Assembly (NCBI GenBank): GCA_016703625.1
Contig: JADJBP010000013.1
Location: 1-64,000 of the forward strand
Direction of reading: 5' to 3'
Origin: Chitinophagaceae bacterium
Lineage (GTDB): Bacteria > Bacteroidota > Bacteroidia > Chitinophagales > Chitinophagaceae
DNA: 64,000 nucleotides
The notes under the pieces were generated by a model, which was not told the origin of the DNA, searched no databases, and was given only the letters and a program-made list of their open reading frames with translations. The translations under genes and the position numbers were made by a program. This document shows, in pieces, positions 10,601 through 22,092 of this stretch; within the stretch, counting starts at the first letter, position 1; the number at the start of each line of letters is the position of its first letter.

Positions 10601-12583
10601 ATACACCCGGAAGACGTGGAAAAAGTAAAAATGATGGAAAAGGAAATAGAGGATTCAACAAGAGATTTTTTGAGGTTGAATGCCGGGTAATGCGGGATGA
10701 TGGCACGTATGCTTATATACATGACCGCGGGAATATTTTCCGAAATGAGGCAGGAGTAGCAACAAGGCTGATCAGGGCCACCCAGGATATAACACAAAGG
10801 AAAGAAGCTGAGCTGCAGGTTGCTAAAAGTGAGATCCGCTTCAGGTCGCTGGTACAAAACGGGTCAGACCTTATTGGCATATTAGACAACAGGGGTTATT
10901 ACCTGTACAGCAGCCCGGCCGTTAAAAGGATACTGGGTTATGAACCGGAATTCATGATCGGTAAAAATTCTTTTTCATTCATACACCCGGATGATATCAG
11001 TTATATTAAAAACCATTTATCCAAAAAGGAACCCAATAACCACCTCAGTTCTTTTGCATTCCGGTTCAAAAATGCACAGGGTGCATGGAGATGGCTCGAA
11101 AGCAAGGTAACGGATATGAGCAATGATCCCGAAGTGATGGGCTATATTTTCAATTCAAGAGACATCACTGAAAGAAAAACCGCTGAAGAAGAGATCCATA
11201 AACTATCCATCATTGCGCATGAAACGGTGAATGCAGTGATCATAACTGATCCCGAAGGTAAAATTGTGTGGACCAATGAAGCCTTTACAAAAATTACAGA
11301 ATACGAACCGGATGAAGTGTTAGGCAAAAAACCCGGTGATTTTCTGCAGGGCGAAGAAACCAGCCAGGCTGTTGTGCGGTTCATGCACCAGGAATTAAAA
11401 AAAATAAAAGCCTTCGAATGTGATATCATCAATTATTCAAAAACCGGCAGAAAATACTGGCTGCGCATACAATGCCAGCCGCAGTTTGATGAAAACGGCA
11501 AACTCAAAAACTTTTTTGCACTTCAAACTGATATCACCAAAGAAAAAGAAGCAGAAGCCATTTTAAAGACATCGGAAGAAAGGTACCGGTACCTGTTCAA
11601 TAATAACCCCGCCAGTATCATCATCTGGGATATTGAAACCCTGAGATCCTGGAGATCAATGAAACAGCAGTTGACATGTATGGATATTGCCGGAATGCAT
11701 TTCTTGCCAAAACAGTGCTTGATCTCAGGCTTCCGAATACCATTTTAAAATAAAACAATTTGCCGCCCTGGCCAGGAAAAAAAGCGATTTCATTTCCGTG
11801 AATACCTGGAAGCATATAAATAAATCCGGTGAAGGAATGTATATGAATATCGCATCTCACCGGATTGAATTTAAAGGCCGCCCGGTTATTTTATCACTCG
11901 CTACCAACATTACAGAAAAAGTAATACTGGAAAATGAGCTGGAAAATGAACGGCTGGAAAAACAGAAAGGAGATCACCGATGCCGTGATCTCGGCACAGG
12001 AACAGGAACGGCAGGAACTGGGTGCCGAACTGCATGATAATATCAACCAGATACTGGCAGGTTCACTCCTGTACCTTGGCCTTGCAAAAAAGAATTACAC
12101 ATTGAACATCCCTGGTTAACAGAAACGGATACTCTGATCAGCACAGCCATTGCTGAAATAAGAAACCTTTCTCATTCACTGATACCGCCATCATTAAGCG
12201 AATCAGAGCTGGTTGGTGCCATCAGCAATTTAATGGAAACGACACGAAAAAGCAGCAAAATAATCATCAGCCTCCAGGCTTACGGCTTTGATGAAAGCAG
12301 CCTGCCGGATAAACTCAAACTGAGTATTTACAGGATCGTACAGGAACAGTTCAACAATATCCTGAAACATGCCGGGGCCGGGAAAGTGATCGTACGCCTC
12401 ACACAGGATAATGAAAAAACCCTGCTGCTCATTAAAGACGACGGGGTGGGTTTTGATACCAGCCGGAAAGCCGGCGGTGTTGGTTTGATGAATATAAAAA
12501 CAAGAGCTTCATTGTTTAACGGGGAACTTTCTATCATTTCATCTCCGGGCCAGGGTTGCGAATTAAGGGTGTTGTTCAATTAA
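7693..12583 (+). CDS. Sensor histidine kinase with about eleven PAS domains (many frameshifts)
   Basis: Consecutive PAS/PAC units can be followed through shifting frames. Most end in a DITERK-like linker: about 7880-8215, 8262-8610, 8640-8990, 8990-9330, 9345-9690, 9705-10060, 10070-10430, 10440-10810, 10840-11170, 11200-11550 and 11575-11930. The tenth carries GKKPGDFLQGEET, like a LOV domain, but lacks the photoactive Cys of GRNCRFLQ. The kinase core follows: AQEQERQELGAELHDNINQIL, with the phospho-accepting His in ELHDN, and a HATPase (YRIVQEQFNNILKHAG; KDDGVGFD; GVGLMNIKTRA) ending at 12583. I see no membrane segment, so it is probably cytosolic. The start could also be the ATG at 7756. 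No response regulator is adjacent, so it is an orphan kinase. Eight or more indels break the frame. Confidence 0.8.
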
Positions 12584-13296
12584 AATTGCTGACCGGTTAC
12601 AACCAGGAATAAATGCTATACTGCAGCAGTGAAAAGTTTACATATAAACTTACCCGGTACGAAATAATTTAAAATTCCGGAACTTAAGAAATAATATTTC
12701 CCGGGTATCCGGACATTTGAACAGGTAACTGGGTACAGATTGATCCTGTATCAGCTGGCCCGCTGTTTAGCTTTTTGATGTTTCATTTTCTGATACTACA
12801 GGCATCATCCGCAGATCTTTTACAAGAACTATTTTTGTGGCTCTCCTTTTTTTTCATCCGCATTGAGCCATGAAGTTATATCAATAAAATGTAGTAAAAT
12901 ATCTACAGGGATTTACCCCGATGCGGTCAATGAACACAATCTGATTTTATTTAATAAATACCCATATCAACCCTTTTTTCTGCACATTCAAAAGTTTTTT
13001 TCATATGAAAACGGTGCTTTATACTTTCATTAACAATTCGTGGCTTGAGATATGTTTATGCTGGTTCAGAGAGATATGAAAAACCAGAAAAATAAAATTT
13101 CTCTCTTTTCTTCAGGATGGAAAATCACTTAAATTTTTACTTGTAAGATTTTCCCGACACTAAACCGGAAACCCGAAATTTTCTGATTCCCGGTTAAAAA
13201 ATTTTCAAAAAACAACACTGCCATTTTGAGCAATTATCATCCCGGGAAACCGGGTTCAGTCAGTCATTTATTTAATAACACATAAATCAATTCCCT
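12584..13296. other. Long intergenic region, 713 bp
   Basis: No coding frame is supported on either strand. Two inverted repeats lie near its end: AACCGG paired with CCGGTT around 13163-13197, and CCCGG/CCGGG around 13242-13256. The region directly before 13297 is A/T-rich and presumably holds the promoter of the lipoprotein gene, but I could not find a convincing -7 element. Confidence 0.4.
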
Positions 13297-15104
13297 ATGA
13301 AAAAATTACATTTAAAAGCATCTGTTGCAGTTTTGGCAATTGCAGCTTTTGCATCATTCACATTAGGTTCCTGTAAAAAAACAGACATGACAACACCGGC
13401 AGTTTCTGAAAGTCCTGCGGATCCTGCAGAAAATACCGAGTCATTGGTTGATTCTTCAAATGTTGAAGTAGTTGAAAATTCACAATCCCTTGTAAGCAGA
13501 CCGGCAGGTACTTATTACATCAGCCGTTTGGGAAACAACACAACCGGTGATGGCACGATCGCCAAACCCTGGAAGACATTGTACAAAGCAACTTCAAATG
13601 TAACCACAGCAGGAAGTATCATACATATTACTGCAGGTACTTATCCCGAAACACTTACAAGTAATGTAAGGCCTGGTGTAAGCCTTGAAGGTGAGGGTGC
13701 ATCAACTACCATCATTAAAAGTGCTAAAGCAGGTGACTGGTCTACATTATTACAACTGGAATCAGCTGACCAGACAAACAGAAATCAAAGCATTTCCAAA
13801 CTGACTTTAAACGGGCAGTATGTAAGCGAAACAAGTTACAAAACATGGGTTGGAATCTGGATAACCGGCCGCAGTAATGTTGCTGTTCACGATATCGTGA
13901 TCAAAAACTTCAAACAAACAGCCGCTATATTCAATGGTATCAATGAGAATAACCCGGGCACTGATGCCGGCAAGTTTCATGCAACCGGGAATACATTTTA
14001 CAACAATACCGTAACAAACAGTGCCGCCATGTACAATGGAACAGGCCAGGGTGCATTAATGATCGGTTTCCAGGACGGTATGCTGATCTATAATAATACC
14101 ATCCAGCAAAAAGAACGCCCCGATTTTAAAAACGGATGGCCCATCAAATACTGGAACCAGGGCTGGTTAAAAGGTGTTAAGATTTACAACAACACCCTTA
14201 TCAAAAACCTTATACCGGCACATACCCGGGTGAGAACAGTTCATGGGATTTTGCGATCGAATTTTTCAATATAGAGGGCCTGGAGATCTATGGCAATAAT
14301 ATACAGAATGGCGCCATTGACCTGAACTATAATTATAAGGGCGCATATGCATACAGTACCTGGATACATGACAATATCATATCCAACCCGGTTTTAAACA
14401 GCAAGGTTGAAGGAGGTATCATTTTAGAATTCAGGACAGAATCTGCCATTATAGAAAAGAACACTTTCCTGAATAAATCGTATGGCATTACCTTCAATAC
14501 CCGTGGAGTTGGCAATAAAGGAGGCGACAGGGATAATTTTGTTGGCGGAAATACTCCCGGCGGTTACAGCTACCTGGTGAATAACATCATCCGCAATAAC
14601 CTGTTCTACAACATGTACCAGGGCCAGGGCATTGGCAACAGTTTTGCCATGGCGTTATTTCGGAAGGTACCGATGACCCGCAGATCAATGACATGCAGAT
14701 CTACAACAATACCATTGTTGCAAAATCCGGGAATCCTTCTCAAATGGGCATTGACCTTTCCTCCATGCCAAACGGCAACGGGGTAAATATCAATATCCGG
14801 AATAATATCGTGAAGGGATTCAATTATGCAATCAGGGGCAGCAACGGCAATACGCGGATAAGCAATATGATGGTTACCCACAATGATTTTTTACCAGAAT
14901 GGCAATGGCAACGCAGCAAGCTGGCCGGCAGGTAACCCTACCAGTTATACCTATACGAATAACATAGGGCTTGACCCGTTATTTGTATCAGCAACCAATT
15001 TTCAATTACAGCCTGCTTCACCGAGTTTAAATACCGGTGTTAACCTGGGACTTCCGTTTATTGGATCAGCTCCCGACAGGGGAAATGGTGAATCAAGGCA
15101 GTAA
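13297..15104 (+). CDS. Surface lipoprotein with right-handed parallel beta-helix fold (frameshifts)
   Basis: The product begins with a lipoprotein signal peptide (MKKLHLKASVAVLAIAAFASF) and a lipobox LGSC, then a low-complexity linker. From about residue 70 comes YYISRLGNNTTGDGTIAKPWKTL, the typical entry to a DUF1565/pectate-lyase-like beta helix. It continues with repeated N-rich rungs (IYNNTIQQK, IYNNTLIKN, IEKNTFLNKSYG, IRNNIVKGF, VTHNDF) and a standard end (DPLFVSATNFQLQPASPSLNTG). At least three indels (near 14230, 14660 and 14890) shift the frame. The reconstructed length is about 603 residues. Proteins of this type bind or cleave polysaccharides, but I see no lyase catalytic signature that would fix the activity. 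A terminator follows. Confidence 0.78.
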
Positions 15105-15145
15105 AATAATAGTGCAGGCTTTACCTTCCTTATATACATAGTACA

Positions 15146-15177
15146 CAAAGAGACCCATTGGGTCTCTTTGTTTTTTT
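15146..15177 (+). terminator. Rho-independent terminator
   Basis: A perfect 11-bp stem CAAAGAGACCC / GGGTCTCTTTG with a 3-nt loop is followed by seven T residues. It ends the beta-helix lipoprotein gene and separates it from the convergent galM. Confidence 0.93.
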
Positions 15178-15214
15178 AACCCGGGCATTATTCCGGAACA
15201 GAACCATGGTTGGT

Positions 15215-16247
15215 TCAGATCACTGAAATTTTATAAATTGTTGCTGATGTAAATGCTTCACCGGGTAATAATATTGTAGAAGGAAATTCAGGCCGGTTGG
15301 GCGAATCCGGGAAATGCTGGGTTTCCAGGCAAAGTGCTGCCTGTTTACTGACCGGTTTCCCGTCGCGGTTTGTTATGCTGCCATCCAGCAGGTTGCCTGA
15401 ATAAAACTGCAATCCAGGTTCTGTTGTATACACAGATAATTGCAATTCATTTTCCGGGTCCGTCAATACAGCAGCCAATGAAAGTTTGTTGCCATCATGC
15501 TTTAAAACAATTATGATCGAATCCATTTTCTGTTTTACTGATTTGACCGGATATTTTTGCAGGCATATTAAAATCAAATGCCGTTTTATCAACAGCACAT
15601 AACTCACCTGTTGGAATTTGATTTTCATTTACCGCAGTATAATAATCTGCGTGTATCTGTAATGTATGATCAAGAATGCAGCGGCCTGCATCACCTGTTA
15701 AATTAAAGTAACCGTGGCTGGTAAGGTTAACAGGTGTGGCCTTGTCGGTTTGTGCAGAATATTCAATGATCAGCTCATCGTTATCAGTATATATATAGTC
15801 AACTTTAACGGATAAATTCCCGGGATAACCTTCCTCTCCATCCTTACTGTAATAGGTAAACGAAAGCCGTGGATTTACATCATCAACGGTCTTTACATCC
15901 CAGGCTACCTTATCAAAACCGGTAATTCCGCCATGCAGGTGATTGGGGCCATTGTTACAGGCCAGTTTAAATTCGGTTCCCTGTAAAGTAAATCTACCGT
16001 TAGCGATCCGGTTGGCATACCTGCCGGCAATACAACCTATGTAAGCATCATTTTTATGATAGTCATCCAGGTTATCAAATCCCATTACAATACCACGGGT
16101 CCTTTCATTTTTATCCTTCACTTTCCAGGAAATAACTGCGGCCCCGTAATTGATGATGCTGATGCTGTTTCCTTTTGCATTTACCAGGTTAAACCGGTAA
16201 ATATCTTTATCGTTCAGCCTGCCAAACAATGATTTTTGAATATCCAT
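15215..16247 (-). CDS. galM: Aldose 1-epimerase (galactose mutarotase), one frameshift
   Basis: GalM interconverts the alpha and beta anomers of galactose, glucose or arabinose. Conserved active-site blocks are visible: GRYANRIANGRF, NHLHGG (catalytic His), TSHGYFNL (second His), and after the frame change TEPGLQFYSGN (Glu region) and CLETQHFPDSPN. The first frame runs to about 15500. An indel near 15530 moves it to the frame ending at 15215. The total of about 344 residues is normal. The fragment directly upstream resembles a sugar-kinase C terminus, which would fit a sugar-utilisation operon. Confidence 0.88.
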
Positions 16248-16253
16248 ACTATT

Positions 16254-16406
16254 TTACTTTGCTTTATATTGACCTGTACATGCCCGTTTCCAGGCCCCTG
16301 AGTGCTGCCAGGCCACGCAGGCGGCAGATAGCGCTGTACCCGGGATAAGTTTTTTATCAAGGTCATTAACTGTCCAACCATCACCAGCAGGAATATGATG
16401 CAAATG
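16254..16406 (-). pseudogene. C-terminal remnant of an unidentified enzyme, possibly an FGGY-type sugar kinase
   Basis: A 50-codon frame (HLHHIPAGDGWTVNDLDKK to QYKAK) ends 6 bp before the galM start on the same strand. The piece GTALSAACVA vaguely resembles the TALGAAxLA motif near the end of FGGY kinases, and sugar kinases often precede galM. Stop codons lie just upstream and I could not restore a longer protein, so this is a broken gene or a very damaged sequence. The family assignment is weak. Confidence 0.25.
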
Positions 16407-16939
16407 CTATTACCACGACGCTGCAGCCCGATTGCCGGAAATCTGTTAAACTTACGGCATCAATGGGGCGAACCACCTCATTGTTTGCTCCAAAATCTTA
16501 CTGACCAGGTTTTTTGAGAAGTTGCAAATATAATTTTGTTTGCGTAGTTCACCATTTTTTCGGTTTTGCTTTAAACTTTTCCAGGTTCACTTTATGATAA
16601 TAACCTTTGCGCCAGGTTTGAAGTAGAGACCTTTTAAAGATTTCCGGACGCTACAGCCTGGAATCGCAAAAAAGGAGTTTATAAATCTTATAAGCCCGCC
16701 AACAAAATTTTCTAAATACTGGAGAAAGTGATTTTGGATATAAAAAAGAAAGGAGGCCAGGATGGAAACTAAAACCTGCATGATTGCATAACAACAAAAC
16801 CCTGGGAATGATATACTCTTTAAGTTTTTTTCAAACAGGGCTGTGATAGCATAGGCATACATTTCACATAGACGTAAGAACATTATGCGTTACAATTACC
16901 ATGCTTTAAACCAAATATGTTTCTTCAATTTTATATCGA
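16407..16939. other. Intergenic or decayed region
   Basis: A TATATTTG element, read on the minus strand at 16525-16532, matches the Bacteroidota -7 consensus and points toward the remnant and galM. A 98-codon minus-strand frame at 16587-16883 has no recognisable domain, so I do not call it a gene. The rest shows nothing. Confidence 0.35.
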
Positions 16940-19448
16940 TTACAATTTTATATTGCGTAATCTAAGTGCGTTAGCAATAACGGATACTGAGCTAAAACTC
17001 ATAGCCAGGGCAGCAATCATGGGAGAAAGCAATAGCCCGAAAAACGGGAACAAAACACCGGCAGCAACAGGAATGCCCAGTGTATTATAACCCAATGCAA
17101 AAAAGAGATTTTGCTTTATATTCTTCATTACTTTATGGCTTAGCAATCTTGCCTTTACAATACCATTCAGGTCGCCTTTTACTAAAGTAATAGATGCACT
17201 CTCTATGGCTACATCTGTTCCGGTGCCCATAGCAATTCCTATATCTGCCTGCGACAAAGCCGGGGCATCATTGATACCATCACCTGCCATCGCCACTTTC
17301 TTACCTTCGGCTTGCAGTCGTTTTATTTCATTCAATTTATCTTCGGGCAGCATCTGGGCTTTGTATCCATCCAGGTTCAATGTTTCACTGACGGCCTTGG
17401 CGGTATCTACATTATCGCCGGTAAACATAATTACTTTCAAACCTTCATCCTGTAATTTTTTATGGCCTCCTTGCTGGATGCTTTAATTTTATCTGATATC
17501 ACTACAAAACCAATGGCTATATTTCCTTCAGATAAATAAGAAACTGTTTTACCCATTTTTTGTTCGGCTTTTTACCTGTTCCTGCAATTCTGGTGTAATT
17601 GCAGCTTTCACCTGCTCCATCAATTTTTCATTACCCAAGGCCAGTGATCCACCTTCCAACATACCAATGACACCTTTTCCGGTAACTGCTTCAAAATTTG
17701 AAATTGGTTTTATTGCAATTTTCTTTTCTTCTCCACAACGCATGGTGGCCTGTGCCAATGGATGTTCGCTGCTGCTGTTTAATGAAATTATTTTCTCCAG
17801 TATTTGTGCTTCCGAAAATTCAGTATTGGCGGAAACTATTTTTTTCAACAGAAGGTTTTCCTTCTGTAACGGTACCGGTTTTATCAATGATGACAATATC
17901 AATTGTATTCATTAATTCAAGAGCGGCTGCATTTTTTATAAGCACCCCAGACTGGGCACCTTTTCCAACACCTACCATAACAGACATTGGGGTGGCAAGG
18001 CCTAATGCACAGGGGCAGGCGATAATTAAAACGGCTATTGCATTTACCAAAGCGTAAACATAGGCAGGCTCCGGACCGTATATAGCCCAAATGATAAAAG
18101 TAAGCATTGAAATGCCTACTACAATGGGGAACAAAAAATCCCGGAAATTTTGTCAGCCATTTTTGAATCGGTGCTTGGAACGGCTCGCTGCATTTACCAT
18201 TTTATGATCTTCGCCAATAAGGTTTCTGACCCCACTTTTTCAGCCGTCATCACAAAAGATTTATTTCCGTTAATTGTGCCCGAACTCACCGCATCACCTG
18301 TTTTTTTATCCACAGGAATGGGTTCGCCGGAAATCATAGATTCATCAATAATGGCTTCTCCTTCCTTAATGGTTCCATCCACAGGAATTTTTTCTCCGGG
18401 CTTTACCCTCAGTAAATCGTCTTTTTTGAATAGCATCTATTGCTACTACCTGCTCTATGCCATCAACAACTTTGTAGCTTGATTAGGAGCTAATTTTAAT
18501 AACTCTTTAATAGCACTGTTTGTTCTCCCATGCACGGGCTTCCAATAATTGCCCCAACAAAACCAGCGTTAAAATAACGGTAGCTGCTTCAAAATATACA
18601 AACACGGTTCCGTGTTCGGTTTTAAATTGATCGGGAAACAGGTTAGGAAAGAAAAGGCCACAATACTGAATAGCCAGGCCACTCCTGAACCAATTCCAAT
18701 GAGTGTGAACATATTTAAATTCAGGTAACAACTGATCGCCATGCTCTTTCAAAAAACATCCATGTTGCATAAAATACTACAGGGATAGACAATCCCAATT
18801 CCACGAAGTTCCAATACTTTAAGTCCATCAGTTTGAACATCGGGTTATTGGGTATCATCTCCGTGATGGCAATGATGAAAATGGGTGCAGTAAATATTAC
18901 CGCAATTTTAAATTTTAGCAGCAGCTTTTGATAAGTCTTGTCGTCGTTTTCTTGCATTAGTGGCTATGGGAATAAGATCCATACCGCAGATGGGGCAGGT
19001 ACCCGGTTCATAAAGGATAATTTCCGGATGCATCGGGCAGGTGTATTGTGTTGATTTTTCTACTGACGGTTGCTCCACCAGGTCCATACCACAAACAGGG
19101 CAATTGCCTTGTTTGTTATAAGTCTTGTCTCCTTCGCAATGCATGGGGCAATAAAATACGCCTGAGCCTTTTACATTTTGTTTGGAAGCATCTGCGTACT
19201 TTAATGCCTGTTCCTTATCATGCTCATGTCTACCTTCACCGGGAAGTGAAATACTATAATTTCCACCGCTGCTTTTCAGCGCATCCTGCAATTTTTCAAC
19301 AGGAATGTGTGACTTCATCTCTATCTCTGCTTCTGTTTTTGCAAATTCACTGAAACGCTTCACACCATCTACCTTGCTGAGGGCCTGTTCTACATGAGAC
19401 CTTGCAACCATCGCAGGTCATGCCATGAATTTGATAAGTATGTTTCAT
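16940..19448 (-). CDS. copA: Copper-translocating P1B-type ATPase with metal-binding N terminus (several frameshifts)
   Basis: This inner-membrane pump exports Cu(I) using ATP. The order of parts is an N-terminal HMA domain with GMTCDGC, then two Cys-rich modules (FYCPMHCEGDKTY with CPVCGMDL, and YTCPMHPEIILYEPGTCPICGMDL). The membrane domain follows, then the actuator loop (DGTIKEGEAIIDESMISGEP), the ion-binding CPC in IACPCALGLATP, the phosphorylation site DKTGTVTEGK and the hinge GDGINDAPAL. About 835 residues are restored across roughly six indels. It is followed upstream by a stand-alone HMA protein and a tiny membrane protein on the same strand, a usual Bacteroidota copper-resistance block. 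Confidence 0.9.
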
Positions 19449-19450
19449 TT

Positions 19451-19665
19451 TTAAGCAACTTCTTTAATTGTGTATTGACCAGCCTTGCTAAGTTGTTTCT
19501 GCAATTCAATAACAGTAATCAACTTATTCATGGTAACCACTGCAGTTTGCGGATGCAGTTGAACATCAGCTTCGGTTACATCTGTCACTTTCAACAATGC
19601 CTGTTTAACGTTATTTACACAACCTCCACAGGTCATTCCTGTTAATTCATAGTTTTTTTTTTCAT
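19451..19665 (-). CDS. HMA-domain copper chaperone (one homopolymer frameshift)
   Basis: A single heavy-metal-associated domain of about 71 residues with the Cu-binding motif GMTCGGC. The ATG at 19663-19665 is followed by a run of ten A. An eleventh A would give MKKKNYELTGMTCGGC, so the visible break is almost surely a homopolymer miscount. The protein is expected to hand Cu(I) to the ATPase whose start lies 3 bp downstream. Confidence 0.85.
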
Positions 19666-19753
19666 CTTAATTTTTTTAATTTTTATGTACGCACACGCCA
19701 CCTTATTACAATACTGAACGCTATGGCAGAGAACATCTCATTTTTCATTCGTA

Positions 19754-19853
19754 TTATCTTTTACGGGTGTTTCTTAAAATTAATATAACAATGAGTATAA
19801 TAATAAGCGGAATAATCCACATGCCCCAACCCCCAGGAATTATCATGCATCAT
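19754..19853 (-). CDS. Very small single-pass membrane protein of the copper operon (one frameshift)
   Basis: The restored product starts MMHDNSWGWGMWIIPLIIIL and ends ILRNTRKR, about 33 residues with one hydrophobic helix and a basic C terminus. The sequence as given has one extra G in a G run (19828-19835 area), which breaks the frame. It lies 88 bp upstream of the HMA gene on the same strand. Tiny Trp-Gly-rich membrane proteins of this look occur beside copper pumps in related bacteria, from memory only. Its function is unknown. Confidence 0.5.
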
Positions 19854-20167
19854 ATAATTAGATTTTATTTGTAAATAAATTTATGCAATTGAAGTTATGC
19901 CGCCATTTAAATTGAAGCATATTAGAATTCCAAAAGGTAATTCTAATAAAACATATGTCTTATACGATAATTGTGAATATTTACATCATTCACACATTTC
20001 ATTGCACATCTTACAAATTACAATCTATCTATTAATCAGTTTGTCTTACTTTGCTAATCGATTTGTTATTAAAAACAAAACCAGGTTATTTTTAGTGTTT
20101 TCTTTGAACATCAATACAAAGTGTTATAGCTGATGCTAAAAAGACAATCACTAAATCAATTAATATT
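19854..20167. other. Intergenic region between divergent copper and nitrite reductase genes
   Basis: A 78-codon plus-strand frame (19897-20133) has no recognisable domain and very A/T-rich codons, so I leave it out. An inverted repeat CTTTG-N10-CAAAG at 20102-20121 lies 47 bp before the nirK start and could be a regulator site. Its spacing does not match the usual FNR/NnrR box. Confidence 0.35.
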
Positions 20168-21303
20168 ATGAAAATACTCCTCCTTACCATTTTATTTTAC
20201 ATTTTATATTCATGCAATCAACCAACATCTTCAAATCAAAACGTGAATAGACATTCACAGACAGTATCTGTATTTGAAACTTCAGACAATGAAAATCCTG
20301 ACAATTTAAAGCACATAAAAGAGGAACTAGTTGCACCACCTTTTTTACCTAAATACCAACAAGCCGTGTCAGGCGACCCTGTTGTAGTTGAAATTATATT
20401 GACAGTTGAGGAAAAATGTTGGAAATAGCACCCGGGTGTTAATATATGGACTTTAATTTTAATGGTTCAGTTCCGGGACCAATGATTGTAGTCCATCAAA
20501 ATGATTATGTTCAGCTTACTCTTGTAAACCCATCAACAAATACTTTAGCACACAATATTGATTTTCATAAAGCCACAGGTGCCATGGGGAGGCGCAGATT
20601 TATCTTTGGTAAAATCCGGTGAACAGGTCACAATCCGGTTCAAAGCTACTAAGTCAGGTGTGTTTGTATATCATTGTGCTCCCGGGCGGAATGATGGTTC
20701 CATTACATGTAACCTTAGGCATGAACGGAGCCATCATGGTGCTGCCCCGCGAAGGCCTGAAAGATGAGAATGGAAATGTTTTACACTACGACAAAGCATA
20801 CTACATAGCTGAGCAAGACTATTATGCACCCAAAGACAAAAATGGAAAATATAGGGAGTATGCTAAACCTGCTGATGCCTTCGGCGATATGACTGATGTG
20901 CTTAAAACACTAACTCCATCGCATATTGTATTCAACGGTGTCACCGGTTCGCTTACGGGAAAGAATGCACTTACGGCAAATGTTGGTGACAAAGTTCTAT
21001 TCATCACTTCCCAGGCGAACAGAGATACCCGTATTCATTTAATTGGCGGACATGCAGATCTTGTATGGTTGGGTGGTTCTTTTAATGATAAACCTGCAAC
21101 AAATTATGAATCATGGTCAGTTGTTGGCGGTTTCTGCCGTTGCCAGATTTATCAATTCAGACAACCTGGTACATATGCATATCTCAATCATAATTTGATA
21201 GAGGCTTTTTGCATTTGGAGCTGTGGCCCAGGTAAAAGTTGAGGGTAAATGGGATGACCATTTAATGAAGCAAATTAGTAAACCTGAGAAAGAAAATAAA
21301 TAA
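20168..21303 (+). CDS. nirK: Copper-containing nitrite reductase, lipoprotein form (frameshifts)
   Basis: NirK reduces nitrite to nitric oxide in denitrification. The N terminus is a lipoprotein signal (MKILLLTILFYILYSC). Two cupredoxin domains follow, with the ligand blocks HNIDFHKATGAMGG, VFVYHCAPGG, MVPLHVTLGMNGAIMVLP (type 1 and 2 Cu) and RIHLIGGHADLVW, then YLNHNLIEAF. At least three one-base breaks occur (near 20425, 20600 and 20690), with a further one near 21225. The last frame reads VAQVKVEGKWDDHLMKQ and ends at 21301-21303. About 377 residues means the short form, without a fused cytochrome c domain. A terminator and a cupin gene follow. The facing copper pump operon makes functional sense for a copper enzyme. 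Confidence 0.9.
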
Positions 21304-21318
21304 TTTTAATCAACAACG

Positions 21319-21350
21319 GCCGGATGGCGGAATGTTATTTCGGCCTTTTT
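21319..21350 (+). terminator. Probable Rho-independent terminator after nirK
   Basis: GGCCG and CGGCC form a stem around a 17-nt loop, followed by five T residues, 16 bp after the nirK stop. Confidence 0.6.
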
Positions 21351-21434
21351 AAAGTCCTGTACCCGTAGCAATGATCAGAAGAGGCTTCGTCAAAAATGAT
21401 AGAAATATTAAACACACATAAAATACATAACATT

Positions 21435-21834
21435 ATGGAAAATAAATCAAATGATGCAACATCACAACGTCCGGAGGGTGATCGCATTTAAATGCCTCTT
21501 TAGTTGAAATGAATTTGAATGAGTTCATTAAACAAATACAAAGTGAAACAACCTGGGCTGATAGTGATCGAAATTCTGTTACAATTTTCAAGTCAGAGAG
21601 TATGAGAATTGTGTTAATTGAGGCTGCACAAAAACGCAGAACTAAAGCCACATATAGCAAACGGGTAATAAGTGTGGCGCAGGTATTGGAAGGCAAAATA
21701 GAATTCACGGCAGAACAACAAAATACTCAAATCGAAAAGGACAAATGATAGCATTACAAGAAAACATTGTTCATAGTGTAAAAGCATTGACAGAAAGTAA
21801 TCTTCTGCTAACACTTGCAATGAACAACAAATAG
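21435..21834 (+). CDS. Cupin-domain protein (several frameshifts)
   Basis: The start MENKSNDATSQRPEGD leads, after a one-base break near 21485, into LNASLVEMNLNEFIKQIQSETTW. A short stretch near 21620-21680 reads better in another frame (LHKNAELKPHIANG), which restores the metal-ligand-like cupin motif 1. It then returns to ISVAQVLEGKIEFTAE. The last part, MIALQENIVHSVKALTES, ends at 21834. The total of about 132 residues is a single small cupin barrel. Such cupins often sit beside nirK in Bacteroidota, and a role in denitrification is guessed from context only. Confidence 0.65.
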
Positions 21835-22092
21835 ACCCCGGAAAGTAGCGGCTGATAACATCGATATATAAAAGATTCAGTGCTTAATTGAACATTTTTG
21901 GTTTAATTCCGCTTTTAAGCAAAGCCCGGAAATGTTAGACAAGTTTCTAAGACAACAACCTTGAATAACCAATCGATAAGCTTAAAAGATGAAATTAAAT
22001 TGTAAAAAAAACCTGGCTTCAAGAGGAATTTTGCACTTTCGTCCTTTGATGAATATCGCTGAAAGAATTTGCAGGATAGGAAAATAAAATAG

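Noticed and set aside
11290..11350. Blue-light LOV domain in the PAS kinase
   Set aside because: The motif is LOV-like but the flavin-binding Cys is absent.
16587..16883. 98-residue minus-strand ORF
   Set aside because: No recognisable domain or conserved motif; probably chance.
20102..20121. FNR/NnrR box upstream of nirK
   Set aside because: The inverted repeat has ten central bases between TTG and CAA, where the known box has eight.
19897..20133. 78-residue plus-strand ORF between copper and nirK genes
   Set aside because: No domain, very A/T-rich codons and located in a divergent promoter region.
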